Of a DNA stretch of 40,817 nt, positions 25,288-35,274 are shown piece after piece. Numbering within the stretch: position 1 is the first letter of the stretch; each line of letters starts with the position of its first letter. Both the position numbers and the translations under genes were made by a program. Below the pieces are notes generated by a model. It had not been told where the DNA came from. It searched no databases and saw only the letters and a list, made by a program, of their open reading frames with translations. This DNA is from Methylocystis sp. (lineage in GTDB: Bacteria; Pseudomonadota; Alphaproteobacteria; Rhizobiales; Beijerinckiaceae): the NCBI GenBank assembly GCA_016177005.1, contig JACOWC010000002.1, positions 1 through 40,817 on the forward strand, written 5' to 3'.

Positions 25288-25701
25288 TCAGGATTTTTCC
25301 GTCGCCATAAGGTTTGCGTCTCTGGCAAGCCGCCATCGTCCGTCGGCTTCCTTACGCAGAATCGTCAGCGTATATCCGCTCCGACGCGCCGGCGCGCCGA
25401 CGTCTGACGGCGTCACCGTCATCTCGACGTAATTGCGCAGATAGGCCCAGTCGCCAAAAACCTTGAGTTCCTGGATTTCGCTGCGTCCTTCGAGCGAAAC
25501 GCTCTTCATGCCTTCCGACACGGCTGCGAAGGCCGCCTTTCCAAACGGCGTTCCGCCCGGCGTCATAAAAACCACGTCGTCAGTCATCAGATCGAGCACC
25601 GCCGGGAGGTCGCCAGCCTTGCTGCTGACCATCCATGCGTCGACCAACTCGCGAATGGCTCTTTCATCATCGGTCATCTGCAAGGGCTCCGCGTGATTCA
25701 T
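25288..25701 (-). CDS. SnoaL-like/DUF4440 protein (SgcJ/EcaC family)
   Basis: A 137-residue NTF2-fold protein. Helix DDERAIRELVDAWMVSSKAGDLPAVLDLMTDDVVFMTPGGTPFGKAAF is the standard opening of this family, followed by strands EIQELKVFGDWAYLRNYVEM and YTLTILRKEADGRWRLARDANLM. Members are often named oxidoreductases, but most lack biochemical data, and cone-shaped pockets of this fold bind many ligands. The ugd stop TGA and this ATG are separated by a single G, with GGGGAGG upstream, so the gene is cotranscribed and probably coupled to ugd. No function can be stated. Confidence 0.87.
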   Translation of the reverse strand: MNHAEPLQMTDDERAIRELVDAWMVSSKAGDLPAVLDLMTDDVVFMTPGGTPFGKAAFAAVSEGMKSVSLEGRSEIQELKVFGDWAYLRNYVEMTVTPSDVGAPARRSGYTLTILRKEADGRWRLARDANLMATEKS

Positions 25702-25702
25702 C

Positions 25703-27007
25703 TCACGTCCTCCCCACGCTCACATAGGTGAAGCCGCGCTTTCTCACATCGGCGGGGCGATAGACGTTGCGCAGATCGACGATGATCGGCTGCTTCAAGA
25801 GGCTCTTCACCCGGTCGAGATCGAGCGCGCGGAAGGCGTCCCATTCGGTGACGATGGCGAGCGCGTCGGCGTCCTCCAGCGCCGAATAGGCGTTGTCGTG
25901 GAAGGTGACTTCCGGCATCAACGGACGCGCCTGCGCCATGCTTTCGGGATCATAGGCGTGCACCTTGGCGCCGTCGCCGGCGAGAGAGGCGACGATGGCG
26001 AGCGAGGGCGCGTCGCGCATGTCGTCGGTGTTGGGCTTGAAGGCCAATCCCAAGAGCGCGATCTTCTTGCCGCGCACCGAACCGCCGAGCGCATGGATGA
26101 CCTTGCGCGCCATCGCCCGTTTGCGGGCGTCGTTGACCGCGACCACCGTTTCGACGATGCGCAGCGAAGCGCCTTCGTCCTGTCCGGTCTTGATCAGCGC
26201 CAGCGTATCCTTCGGAAAGCAAGAGCCGCCGTAGCCGGGACCGGCGTGCAGGAATTTCCCGCCGATGCGCTTGTCGAGTCCGATGCCGCGCGCGACGTCC
26301 TGCACGTCGGCGCCGACCTTCTCGCACAGATCGGCGATTTCGTTGATGAAGGTGATCTTGGTCGCGAGAAAGGCGTTGGCCGCATATTTCGTGAGTTCCG
26401 ACGTGCGGCGGCCGACGAAGACCAGCGGCGGCGCATTCAAGGACAGCGGCCGATAGATTTCCTCCATCACCTCTTTGGCGCGCGGATCTTCGATGCCGAT
26501 GACGACGCGATCGGGGCGTTTGAAATCCTCGATCGCCGCGCCCTCGCGCAGGAATTCAGGATTCGACACGACCGCAAAATCGGCGTCCGGATTGACCTCC
26601 CGGATGATGCGCTCGACCTCGTCGCCGGTGCCGACGGGAACGGTCGATTTGTTCACCACGACCGTGAATCCTTCCAGCGCGCCGGCGATGGTCTGCGCGG
26701 CGGCGTAGACGAAGGACAAATCCGCATGGCCGTCGCCGCGCCGCGACGGCGTGCCGACCGCGATGAAGACGGCGTCGGCGCCTTTCACTGAGGCGTCGAG
26801 CTCGGTGGTGAAGGAGAGTCGATTTTGTTCGACATTATTGGCGACGAGTTCGTCGAGGCCGGGCTCGTAGATCGGAATCTCGCCCGCCTTGAGACGCTCG
26901 ATCTTGCCGGCGTCAGCGTCGACGCAAATGACGTTATGGCCGAAGTCGGCGAAACAGGCGCCCGAGACGAGACCCACATAGCCCGAGCCAATCATCGTAA
27001 TGTTCAT
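25703..27007 (-). CDS. ugd: UDP-glucose 6-dehydrogenase
   Basis: Oxidises UDP-glucose twice with NAD+ to UDP-glucuronate for exopolysaccharide, LPS or capsule. The 434-residue protein opens with the Rossmann motif MIGSGYVGLVSGACFADFGHNV. It has VGTPSRRGDGHADLSFV, the catalytic Cys near residue 260 in GPGYGGSCFPKD, and the C-terminal domain LLGLAFKPNTDDMRDAPS. All key residues are present. It belongs to the UDP-glucose/GDP-mannose dehydrogenase family; the glucose form is most likely from length and motif details. It is first in a two-gene unit with the SnoaL-like gene. No glycosyltransferases are nearby. Confidence 0.95.
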   Translation of the reverse strand: MNITMIGSGYVGLVSGACFADFGHNVICVDADAGKIERLKAGEIPIYEPGLDELVANNVEQNRLSFTTELDASVKGADAVFIAVGTPSRRGDGHADLSFVYAAAQTIAGALEGFTVVVNKSTVPVGTGDEVERIIREVNPDADFAVVSNPEFLREGAAIEDFKRPDRVVIGIEDPRAKEVMEEIYRPLSLNAPPLVFVGRRTSELTKYAANAFLATKITFINEIADLCEKVGADVQDVARGIGLDKRIGGKFLHAGPGYGGSCFPKDTLALIKTGQDEGASLRIVETVVAVNDARKRAMARKVIHALGGSVRGKKIALLGLAFKPNTDDMRDAPSLAIVASLAGDGAKVHAYDPESMAQARPLMPEVTFHDNAYSALEDADALAIVTEWDAFRALDLDRVKSLLKQPIIVDLRNVYRPADVRKRGFTYVSVGRT

Positions 27008-27189
27008 TCATCGCCTCATTATTCGCCGACGCGCGATTCGTCGATCTCAACTACCTGCTCAGGAACGAGGGGCGCCGTCAGGAGAAGGCGCATGGCACAT
27101 CGCCTGAACAGCCTGCTTTCGGCCTGCGGGACCGGAAATCATCGCCCTTCGCCGGAGCGAGCCATTTCGCTCTTGGACGCCATGACGAC

Positions 27190-29481
27190 TCACCCCCCGA
27201 CGCCAAAGGCGGCGAGCGCCGCCATGTTGACGATCTCCGTGTCCGTCGCGCCGAGTTGGACGATTTGAATCGGTTTGTCGAGTCCGACGATCAGCGGACC
27301 GAGCACGGTCGCGCCGCCCAGTTCCTGTAACATTTTTGTCGAAATAGCCGCCGAATGAAACGCCGGCATGACAAGGACGTTCGCCGTATCGCTGAGGCGC
27401 GAAAACGGATAGGCGCTCATCAGCTCCCGATTGAGCGCGATGTCGGCGCCCATCTCCCCCTCATATTCGAAATCGACTCGCCGGCGGTCCAGCACCTTGA
27501 CCGCCTGATGCACGCGCGCCGTGCGTTCGCCCGGCGGGTAGCCGAACGTCGAGAACGCCAGCATGGCGACGCGCGGCTCGATGCCGATGCGACGGGCCAC
27601 GCCCGCCGCCTCGATGGCGATGTCGGCCAGCTCTTCGGCGTCCGGCATTTCAGTGATCGCCGTGTCGGCGACGACGACGACGCGGCCCGCGGCGAGGATG
27701 AGCGAAGCGCCGATGACGCGGTGCCCAGGCTTATGGTCGATGACGCGCCGCACGTCCTCGAGCGCGTGGGAGAAATTGCGCGTTACGCCCGTCACCATGG
27801 CGTCGGCGTCGCCCTGCGCCACCATGGCCGCAGCGAAGTGATTGCGGTCCTGATTGATCAGCCGCTGGCAGTCACGCATGAGAAGTCCCTTGCGCTGCAG
27901 CCGCTCGAACAGGAATTGCGCATAGACTGCGTTGCGAAGAGAGAGCTTGGCGTTGTGGATTTCAATCTCGGGCGGAAGTTCGAGTCCGGCGTTCGCCGCC
28001 GCCTCCTGAACGCGATCCTCTCGACCGACAAGCACGGCGCGTCCAAAGCCCTGGTGGACGAACGCAAGCGCGGCGCGGATCACCTGTTCTTCTTCGCCCT
28101 CGGCGAAGACGACGCGTTTCGGATCGCGTCGCACCCGTTCGTGAATGATTTGCATCAGTCCCGCGATTGGATCGCGTCGCGCCGACAGCTCGGCGCGGTA
28201 GGCCTTCATGTCGACGATCGGCCGTCGCGCGACGCCGGAGTCCATCGCCGCAAGCGCCACCGCAGGCGGGATAACCGAGATCAGGCGCGGATCGAAGGGC
28301 GCCGGAATGAGATAATCGCGCCCAAAACGCGGCCTTGCGCCGCGATAGGCGTTGGCGACTTCGTCCGGCACGTCCTCGCGCGCGAGTTCCGCGAGCGCCT
28401 GCGTGGCGGCGATTTTCATCTCCATGTTGATCGTGCGCGCGCGAACGTCGAGCGCGCCGCGAAAGATGTATGGAAAGCCGAGAACATTGTTGACTTGGTT
28501 TGGATAGTCGGAACGGCCGGTGGCGATGATCACGTCAGCGCGCGCGGCGTGCGCTTCTTCTGGCGTGATCTCCGGATCGGGATTGGCCAGGGCGAAGACG
28601 ATCGGATCGTCCGCCATGCCGAGAAGCATTTTCGGCGTCAGGGCGCCTTTGACGGACAGGCCGTAGAAGATATCCGCGCCTTCCAGAGCCTCGGCTAGCG
28701 TTCGCGCCTTGGTGTCGACGGCGTGCGCGCTCTTCCACTGATTCATGCCTTCCTGACGGCCGCGGTAGACGACGCCCTTGGTGTCGCACAGGATGACGTT
28801 GCGCGGATCGAACCCCAGCGCCTTTGCAAGATCGAGACAGGCGATGCCGGCGGCGCCGGCGCCGTTACAGACGAGCTTTGCATTGCCAATGTCGCGTCCG
28901 GTCAGCAGCAGCGCGTTGATGAGGCCGGCGGATGAGATGATCGCGGTGCCGTGCTGATCGTCATGAAACACCGGAATGTCCATGAGGTCGCGAAGCCGCT
29001 CCTCGATGACGAAACATTCGGGGGCCTTGATGTCTTCGAGATTGATTCCGCCGAACGAGGGGCCAAGATAGCGCACCGCGTTGACGAATGCATCGACGTC
29101 CTTTGCATCGATTTCGAGATCGATCGAATCGATGTCGGCGAACCGCTTGAACAGCGCGGCTTTGCCTTCCATCACCGGTTTCGCCGCCAAAGCGCCGAGA
29201 TCGCCGAGTCCGAGGATTGCGGTGCCGTTGGTGATGACGGCGACCATATTGCCGCGAGTCGTATAGTCGAAGGCCGCGGAAGGATCCTTGGCGATGGCGA
29301 GCACAGGCGCCGCCACGCCCGGCGAATAGGCGAGCGACAGATCGCGCTGAGTCGCCATCGGCTTCGAGGCGACGACAGCGAGCTTTCCCGGCCGGCCGCG
29401 CGAATGGAAGAGCAGCGCCTCCTTGTCCGAAATCGTCGCGCGCTCTCCCTCCGCCCCAGTCTCCGCCCTGTAGTCGGCCAT
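27190..29481 (-). CDS. maeB: NADP-dependent malic enzyme with phosphotransacetylase-like domain
   Basis: Decarboxylates malate to pyruvate, linking the TCA cycle with pyruvate and NADPH supply. The 763-residue protein has the malic enzyme domain in about residues 1-430: [42 protein letters not shown], the metal site [11 protein letters not shown] and [11 protein letters not shown] phosphotransacetylase-like domain follows in about 440-763 ([34 protein letters not shown]). That domain is usually regulatory (acetyl-CoA inhibition) in MaeB proteins rather than catalytic. The ATG at 29481 with GGGGCGGAG gives the normal length; the 897-residue track ORF extends into intergenic repeats. Confidence 0.95.
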   Translation of the reverse strand: MADYRAETGAEGERATISDKEALLFHSRGRPGKLAVVASKPMATQRDLSLAYSPGVAAPVLAIAKDPSAAFDYTTRGNMVAVITNGTAILGLGDLGALAAKPVMEGKAALFKRFADIDSIDLEIDAKDVDAFVNAVRYLGPSFGGINLEDIKAPECFVIEERLRDLMDIPVFHDDQHGTAIISSAGLINALLLTGRDIGNAKLVCNGAGAAGIACLDLAKALGFDPRNVILCDTKGVVYRGRQEGMNQWKSAHAVDTKARTLAEALEGADIFYGLSVKGALTPKMLLGMADDPIVFALANPDPEITPEEAHAARADVIIATGRSDYPNQVNNVLGFPYIFRGALDVRARTINMEMKIAATQALAELAREDVPDEVANAYRGARPRFGRDYLIPAPFDPRLISVIPPAVALAAMDSGVARRPIVDMKAYRAELSARRDPIAGLMQIIHERVRRDPKRVVFAEGEEEQVIRAALAFVHQGFGRAVLVGREDRVQEAAANAGLELPPEIEIHNAKLSLRNAVYAQFLFERLQRKGLLMRDCQRLINQDRNHFAAAMVAQGDADAMVTGVTRNFSHALEDVRRVIDHKPGHRVIGASLILAAGRVVVVADTAITEMPDAEELADIAIEAAGVARRIGIEPRVAMLAFSTFGYPPGERTARVHQAVKVLDRRRVDFEYEGEMGADIALNRELMSAYPFSRLSDTANVLVMPAFHSAAISTKMLQELGGATVLGPLIVGLDKPIQIVQLGATDTEIVNMAALAAFGVGG

Positions 29482-29937
29482 CTCCGCCCCGTTTGTTGTT
29501 GCAACGCAGCGCAGCGACCATAACCGGAGCATGGTCGCGTCCACAAGCGCTTTGCCCGTTAGCGACGGCAGCGCCAAAGAGACGACGGCGCCAGAGAGAC
29601 GATAGCGCCAGAGAGATGATAGCGCGAAGCGTCGCGATCTCATTTGTAATGGGAGGGCGCCGGCCTGGCGCCGCCGGCTCGGCGCGCCGATGCCGATCAT
29701 CATCCTGCTGGCGCTGCGGCGGAAAAGGAAACCCCGGAGGAAAGATTTTCCGGGCCTTTGCTTTGGCGCGCGGATGAGCGGCGGCTGACAACGGCAGTTG
29801 CCGCAAGAGCGGCCAAAGCGAGCAATATGTTCTGATAGCGATAGAGGGAGACGTTTGAACAGAGTCGGACGCGTCGTCCACATGTGCGTGCACGTCCCGC
29901 GTGGCGCCTAAGCCTCAACGCCGCTACACTGGCGCGG
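29482..29937. other. Divergent intergenic region between maeB and mutS
   Basis: About 455 bases without a supported gene. Both flanking frames stay open into it, but the extra sequence has no homology to MaeB or MutS. It holds the 17-bp tandem repeat described separately and must hold the two divergent promoters, which I cannot place confidently. Confidence 0.6.
29570..29620. repeat. Three imperfect 17-bp tandem repeats
   Basis: Units agcgccaaagagacgac, ggcgccagagagacgat and agcgccagagagatgat follow one another without gaps, then a partial agcgcg. They lie about 90 bases upstream of the maeB start. Regular 17-bp spacing could reflect repeated protein-binding sites or replication slippage. 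Confidence 0.75.
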
Positions 29938-32619
29938 ATGAAATACGCAGCGCCCCCCGCCACGCCAAACCCTGACGACAAGGCGTCGGCGCGCGCGACG
30001 CCGATGATTGCGCAATATATCGAAATCAAGGCGGCCAACGCCGATTGCCTACTGTTCTATCGCATGGGCGATTTTTACGAACTGTTTTTTGAAGACGCGC
30101 AGACGGCCTCACGCGCGCTCGGCATCATGTTGACGAAGCGCGGCAAGCACCTTGGCGAAGACATTCCGATGTGCGGCGTGCCGGTCGAGCGCGCCAATGA
30201 TTATCTGCAAAAACTCATTGCGCTCGGACATCGCGTCGCTGTCTGCGAACAGACCGAAGACCCGGCCGAAGCAAAAAAACGCGGCGCGAAATCGGTCGTG
30301 CGGCGCGACGTCGTGCGGCTGGTCACGCCAGGCACGATCACCGAAGACGCATTGCTCGATCCGGCGAGACCCAATGCTTTTCTGGCGATCGCGCGCTTGC
30401 GCGGCGACGACGGGCGGTGGCGATACGGCCTTGCGAGCGTTGATATTTCTACAGGCGCGTTTACGCTCTGCGCGCGCGAAGAAAGTGCGCTTGGCGCCGA
30501 GATCGCGCGTCTCGATCCCCGCGAAATCATCGCCGCCGATGCGCTGTGCGGGAACTCTTCGCTTTCGGCGCTCTTCGAGGCGGCGGGCGTACCGGTCACG
30601 CCGATCGGTCGCGATATCGGGGACCGCGCCGACGCGGAACGGCGCCTCATGGACTTTTACGGCGTGGCGACGCTCGACGGCTTTTGCGCCTTGAGCGGCT
30701 GTGAACTCGCCGCCGCCGCCACGGCGATCCTCTATGTCGAACGCACGCAAAAAGCACAGCGCCCCGCGCTTTCGCGTCCCACGAGCCTGTGCGAACTGAC
30801 GACGCTGGACATCGACGCGGCGACGCGCGCCAATCTCGAATTGACGCGCACGCTCTCGGGCGCGCGCGAGGGGTCTCTGCTGTCCGTCGTCGATCTCACC
30901 GTCTCGCCTGCCGGCGCGAGACTTCTCACCGAGCGCCTGGCTGCGCCTTTGACGGAGGCGCGGTCGATCGCCGCGCGACTCGACGCCGTCGCCTTCTTCC
31001 TCGAATGGCGCGATCTGCGCGGCGCGCTTCGCGCGAAGCTCGCCCGCGCCCCGGATCTTTGCCGCGCTCTGTCGCGACTTTCTCTGCAGCGCGGCGGACC
31101 GCGCGATCTCGCCAGCGTCGGCGTCGCGCTTGAGACTGCGCGCGACATCGCTGTCCTTTTTGCGCAGCTTGCGCCGCCCGCGGAAATCGCGGCGGACGTT
31201 CAAACGCTTTCTCGCGCCGACGTCGCGCTCGCCGGAAACATCGCCGCAGCTTTGAGAGACCATCTGCCGCTCGATAGACGCAGCGGCGATTTCATTCGTG
31301 AGGGCCGCGACTTAGAACTCGATGAGGCGAGACGGCTTCGTGACGAAAGCCGCAAGGTGATCGCCGAACTGCAGGGGCGCTACGCGGAACTCACCGGGGC
31401 AAAGCTGAAGATCAAGCACAATAATTTTCTCGGATTCTTTCTTGAGGTTTCGCTGGCGCAGGGCGAAAAGCTCTTGCGATCGCCGTTCGACGCGACCTTC
31501 ACCCATCGCCAGACCATGGCCGACGCGATGCGCTTCTCGACGCGCGAACTCGTCGAACTCGAAGCGAAAATCGCTTCCGCGGCCGATCGCGCTCTGGCGC
31601 GCGAATTGGCGATCTTCGACGCGCTGGTCGCCGACGTTTGCGCGCGCGCTGAGGATTTGCAGCGATTGGCCGAGGCTTTCGCGCGGCTCGATTTATACGG
31701 CGCCCTTGCCGAAGTCGCCGACAAGCGCGGCTGGACGCGCCCGGCGATCGACGCTTCGCTCGATTTTCAAATCGTCGGCGGGCGCCATCCGGTCGTCGAG
31801 GCTTCGCTTCAATCGCAAGGCAAGGCCTTCGCCGCCAACGACTGCGATCTCGGCGAAGCCGAGGGCGGCCGGATCGCCGTCGTCACCGGGCCGAATATGG
31901 CGGGCAAGTCGACCTATCTGCGTCAGAACGCGCTCATTGCGCTCCTGGCGCAGACAGGCGCTTACGTGCCTGCCCAGTCCGCCCGCATCGGCGTCGTCGA
32001 CAGGCTGTTCTCTCGCGTCGGCGCCTCGGACGATCTCGCCCGCGGACGTTCGACCTTCATGGTCGAGATGGTCGAAACCGCGGCGATCCTGAACTGCGCC
32101 ACGCCGCGCTCGCTCGTCATTCTCGACGAAATCGGCCGCGGAACGGCGACGTTCGACGGGCTGTCGATCGCCTGGGCGACGATCGAGCATCTGCACGAAA
32201 TCAATCGTTCGCGCGCGATCTTCGCGACGCATTTCCACGAGCTGACGCAACTTGCAAAGAGACTGCCGCGACTCGTCAATCTGACGATGAAGGTGACGGA
32301 TCATGCCGGCGATGTGGTGTTCCTGCATGAGGTGATAAAAGGCGCCGCCGACCGCTCCTATGGCGTGCATGTCGCGCAGCTCGCCGGTCTGCCGGCGAGC
32401 GTCGTCGCCCGCGCGCACGCCATTCTCGCGGAATTGGAAGCGGCGGACCGTCGCGCGCCGGTCGAGACCTTGATCGACGATCTGCCGCTTTTTGCGCGAA
32501 TTGCCGAGTCGCCGGCGGCGAAGGACGCGCTGCGCGACGCACTCAAGGAAATCGATCCGGATCAGATGACGCCGCGCGAAGCGCTCGCGGCGCTTTATGA
32601 GTTGAAGAAGAAAGCCTGA
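29938..32619 (+). CDS. mutS: DNA mismatch repair protein MutS
   Basis: Recognises mismatches and small loops and signals through MutL. The 893-residue protein has the mismatch-binding Phe-x-Glu in [14 protein letters not shown]. The connector, lever and clamp regions follow, including [14 protein letters not shown]. The C-terminal ABC-type ATPase has Walker [27 protein letters not shown], Walker [18 protein letters not shown] and the His switch FATHFHELT. The ATG at 29938 was chosen over the GTG at 29884 because homology begins within about 20 residues of it. It is convergent with rsmD across a palindromic repeat. Confidence 0.97.
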   Translation: MKYAAPPATPNPDDKASARATPMIAQYIEIKAANADCLLFYRMGDFYELFFEDAQTASRALGIMLTKRGKHLGEDIPMCGVPVERANDYLQKLIALGHRVAVCEQTEDPAEAKKRGAKSVVRRDVVRLVTPGTITEDALLDPARPNAFLAIARLRGDDGRWRYGLASVDISTGAFTLCAREESALGAEIARLDPREIIAADALCGNSSLSALFEAAGVPVTPIGRDIGDRADAERRLMDFYGVATLDGFCALSGCELAAAATAILYVERTQKAQRPALSRPTSLCELTTLDIDAATRANLELTRTLSGAREGSLLSVVDLTVSPAGARLLTERLAAPLTEARSIAARLDAVAFFLEWRDLRGALRAKLARAPDLCRALSRLSLQRGGPRDLASVGVALETARDIAVLFAQLAPPAEIAADVQTLSRADVALAGNIAAALRDHLPLDRRSGDFIREGRDLELDEARRLRDESRKVIAELQGRYAELTGAKLKIKHNNFLGFFLEVSLAQGEKLLRSPFDATFTHRQTMADAMRFSTRELVELEAKIASAADRALARELAIFDALVADVCARAEDLQRLAEAFARLDLYGALAEVADKRGWTRPAIDASLDFQIVGGRHPVVEASLQSQGKAFAANDCDLGEAEGGRIAVVTGPNMAGKSTYLRQNALIALLAQTGAYVPAQSARIGVVDRLFSRVGASDDLARGRSTFMVEMVETAAILNCATPRSLVILDEIGRGTATFDGLSIAWATIEHLHEINRSRAIFATHFHELTQLAKRLPRLVNLTMKVTDHAGDVVFLHEVIKGAADRSYGVHVAQLAGLPASVVARAHAILAELEAADRRAPVETLIDDLPLFARIAESPAAKDALRDALKEIDPDQMTPREALAALYELKKKA

Positions 32620-32626
32620 GGCAGCC

Positions 32627-32698
32627 GTCATTGCGAGCGAAGCGAAGCAATCCAGGATAAGCGGTTCTGGATTGCTTCGCCTTTCGGCTCGCAATGAC
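32627..32698. repeat. Palindromic repeat, GTCATTGCGAGC family (full copy)
   Basis: gtcattgcgagc...gaagcaatccag is followed by an inverted copy, ctggattgcttcgcc...gctcgcaatgac, with a short spacer. It forms a long imperfect hairpin between convergent mutS and rsmD and could act as a two-way transcript end. A half-copy of the same family occurs at 40341-40371. Confidence 0.85.
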
Positions 32699-32702
32699 AA
32701 AC

Positions 32703-33260
32703 TCAGTCCACATAGCGCGCGAAGACGAATTGCGTATCGCCGTAGCGACGCTCGTCTGCGCGCAGCAAGGACGGCGGCAAGTCTATTTGCGTCTTTGCGC
32801 TCTCCTCGATGACGACGATCGCGCCGGGCGCAAGCCAGCCGCCGTCGACAAGCCCGGCGAGCGCCGGCGCCGCGAGGTCTTTGCCATAAGGCGGATCGAG
32901 GAAGGCGAGCGAAAATTGCTCGTCCGGCGGCGCAGCGCCGAGCTTGGTGGCGTCGCGGCGAAAGATGCGCGTGACGCCGCCCAGTCCCAGCGTTTCGATA
33001 TTGGCGCGCAAAAGAGCGCGCGCCTCGGCGCCGTCGTCGACGAAAAGCGCGCGCGCCGCGCCGCGCGACAGGGCTTCAAGGCCGAGCGCGCCGGCGCCGG
33101 CGAAGAGGTCGACGACATTCGCGTTCGACACCGGATCGTCGAAGCGATGCGCGAGAATGTCGAAGACGGATTCGCGCAACCGTTCGGACGTCGGTCGGAT
33201 GGCTTGCGAACGCGGTCCGGAAAGCGCGCGGCCGCGCAAGGCGCCGCCGACGATGCGCAT
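32703..33260 (-). CDS. rsmD: 16S rRNA (guanine(966)-N2)-methyltransferase
   Basis: SAM-dependent enzyme that methylates G966 of 16S rRNA during 30S assembly. The 185-residue protein opens with RIVGGALRGRAL and the family stretch RPTSERLRESVFDIL. The SAM motif VVDLFAGAGALGLEALSRGA and the catalytic LAFLDPPYGKD (NPPY class) follow. Length is typical. It starts three bases after the rluB stop, so the two rRNA-modification genes form an operon. Confidence 0.95.
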   Translation of the reverse strand: MRIVGGALRGRALSGPRSQAIRPTSERLRESVFDILAHRFDDPVSNANVVDLFAGAGALGLEALSRGAARALFVDDGAEARALLRANIETLGLGGVTRIFRRDATKLGAAPPDEQFSLAFLDPPYGKDLAAPALAGLVDGGWLAPGAIVVIEESAKTQIDLPPSLLRADERRYGDTQFVFARYVD

Positions 33261-33263
33261 CGC

Positions 33264-35168
33264 TTATGCGCCGCGCGGTTTGCGCGGTCCTTTCGCCGGT
33301 CCGTTGCGCGGCGCGCCTCGGCCGCCAGCGGGACCTTTGCCTCGCCCGGCTCTCGGACCGTTGCGAGGTCCCTTATGGGGTCCGCCGCTTCGCGCGGGCC
33401 GTGCGTCTCCGCCGGCGCCAGGCCGATCAAATTTACGCGCGCCCTGCGCGCGATCGCCTGCCGAAAATTTGCGCTCGCCGCTGCGGCTCGGCCGTTTGTC
33501 GACTGTCCGCGTTCGCTCCTGGCGCGTCGCGCCGGCGCCGCGCATATCTCCTCGCGCCTCGTCGCCCTCCCGACGCGGCGGGCGCTTGTCGACACGCGCG
33601 TCGTCGCGATCGGGCGTGCGATAATTTCCGTGAGCGCTAGTGCGTTCGTCTCGCCGTTTCTCGAAACTCCGCGTATTGCGCGGACGTTCATCGCGCCTTT
33701 CGGCCCCCTGCTCGCGCGGCGCGCGCATCGCCGGACGCGCCCCGCTTTGTTCGTCGAAGCGCGGCGCGCGGCGCTGTTCGGGCGCAGCGCGGTCGTCGCG
33801 TCGCCTGCCTTCCTCGCGAAGTAAACGCTCCCCGCGCGGGTTGCTTTCACGTGATGGACGTTCGGATCGCGCCTTCGGCGGTCGCGACGCGCCATCGGCG
33901 CGCATCGCCTCGAAACGTCGGGCGTTGCGCGACGGCGCCGCCTCTTGCGCCTTGCCCCGAACCGGCGTCACCCGCTCGACGGCGACGGCGCGGCCCTTGC
34001 GGTCGGCGACGGCGCCGCGCGTCACGCGCGCGCGGGGACCGGCGTCGCGCCGCTCGTCACGCTCCTTGCGCAGCGCAGAGACATGTTTGCGCGAACGCTT
34101 CTCGGCGCGCTCACGAATCTCCTGCTGCTCTTCGGGCGCCTTCTCGCGCAACGGCGCGGCAAAGTCGACGCCGGCGAGTTCGGCGAGCGATTTGCCCAAT
34201 TGCTCGCGCAGCGTTTTCAACCGCACCTCTTCGACCGCGCCTTCTTCGAGATCGCCGAGCTGAAAGGGCCCATAGGACACGCGAATGAGGCGCGTCACGT
34301 CCAGTCCGAGATGCGCCATGACCCGCTTGATCTCGCGGTTCTTGCCTTCGGTGAGGCTCATCGCGATCCAGGCGTTGGCGCCCTGCTCGCGTTCAAGCCG
34401 AGCCTCGATCGGCGCATAGTTGACGCCCTCGATCGTCACGCCATCGCGCAACGAATCGAGCCGCGCCTGATCGATTTCGCCATGCGCCCGTACGCGGTAG
34501 CGCCGCGTCCAACCGGTCGCCGGCAATTCGAGCGTGCGCGCCAGGCCGCCGTCATTGGTGAGCAGCAGCAGCCCTTCCGTATTGATGTCGAGCCTGCCAA
34601 CGCTGACGAGCCGCGGCAGATCGGGATGACGCTCCTCAAGATAGGAGAACACCGTGGCTCGGCCTTCTTCGTCGCGCGCCGTGGTGACGTAGCCGGCAGG
34701 CTTGTGGAAGAGAAAGAGCCGGGTGCGCTCGCGCGCCTGCATCGGCGCGCCGTCGATCGCGATCGTGTCGCTGTCCTGCACATTAAAGGCGGGACTGGTC
34801 AGAACGCGCCCGTTGACGGCGACGCGGCCTTCAGCGATCCAGCGCTCGGCGTCGCGGCGCGAGCACACGCCGGCGCGCGCCATGACCTTGGCGATCCGCT
34901 CGCCTTCGAAAGCTTTGTCGTGGGGCGCGGGCGCGGGTGCGGCGACGGGCTTCTCGACGGGGCGCTTTCCTCGCTCGCTATCAGCGCGGGACGAGGCGGG
35001 CTTGTCAAAGCGCGGCTTATCGAAGCGAGGTTTGTCGAAACTCGGCTTTGTTGGCCTTGCGTCTTTGCTCGCGGCGGCGGGCGGCGCGGGCGTCTCCTTG
35101 GCGCGGCGACGCAGGGGCCGATCGCCGCTGGCGGAGCCGGCGCGGGTATTGCGGTTCTTTTCAGTCAT
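33264..35168 (-). CDS. rluB: 23S rRNA pseudouridine synthase, RluB/RsuA family, with long charged tails
   Basis: Isomerises uridine to pseudouridine in rRNA, by family position U2605 of 23S. The order is: a basic, disordered N-terminus (about 75 residues) with RFDKP repeats; an S4 RNA-binding domain (IAKVMARAGVCSRRDAERWIAEGRVAVNG); and the catalytic domain with nucleophilic Asp in SVGRLDINTEGLLLLTNDG and KNREIKRVMAHLGL. The last roughly 300 residues are an Arg/Asp/Glu/Gly-rich low-complexity tail, unusually long, with KGPRNGPRAGRGKGPAGGRGAPRNG near the end. The total of 634 residues is about twice the catalytic core. The start at 35168 has no strong ribosome site. It heads the rluB-rsmD operon and is divergent from the three-Cys module. 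Confidence 0.93.
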   Translation of the reverse strand: MTEKNRNTRAGSASGDRPLRRRAKETPAPPAAASKDARPTKPSFDKPRFDKPRFDKPASSRADSERGKRPVEKPVAAPAPAPHDKAFEGERIAKVMARAGVCSRRDAERWIAEGRVAVNGRVLTSPAFNVQDSDTIAIDGAPMQARERTRLFLFHKPAGYVTTARDEEGRATVFSYLEERHPDLPRLVSVGRLDINTEGLLLLTNDGGLARTLELPATGWTRRYRVRAHGEIDQARLDSLRDGVTIEGVNYAPIEARLEREQGANAWIAMSLTEGKNREIKRVMAHLGLDVTRLIRVSYGPFQLGDLEEGAVEEVRLKTLREQLGKSLAELAGVDFAAPLREKAPEEQQEIRERAEKRSRKHVSALRKERDERRDAGPRARVTRGAVADRKGRAVAVERVTPVRGKAQEAAPSRNARRFEAMRADGASRPPKARSERPSRESNPRGERLLREEGRRRDDRAAPEQRRAPRFDEQSGARPAMRAPREQGAERRDERPRNTRSFEKRRDERTSAHGNYRTPDRDDARVDKRPPRREGDEARGDMRGAGATRQERTRTVDKRPSRSGERKFSAGDRAQGARKFDRPGAGGDARPARSGGPHKGPRNGPRAGRGKGPAGGRGAPRNGPAKGPRKPRGA

Positions 35169-35274
35169 GGGTTCTGATAGCAGGCGGGACGCAGCAGGAG
35201 GAAGTGCCTAAAATTGACTCTTGCTTAACTAGCACGCTCTAATCTATGTTCTTCATATGTTCTGGCGTTCTCAA

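Noticed and set aside
27355-28698. Plus-strand ORF of 447 residues
   Set aside because: Antisense to maeB, no recognisable domain.
33945-35177. Plus-strand ORF of 410 residues
   Set aside because: Antisense to rluB; the minus frame carries the S4 and catalytic motifs.
35214-35250. Promoter of the three-Cys module (TTGACT...TAATCT or TTGCTT...TATGTT)
   Set aside because: The spacers are 20 and 18 bases with poor hexamers; a promoter must be near but neither match is good enough to list.
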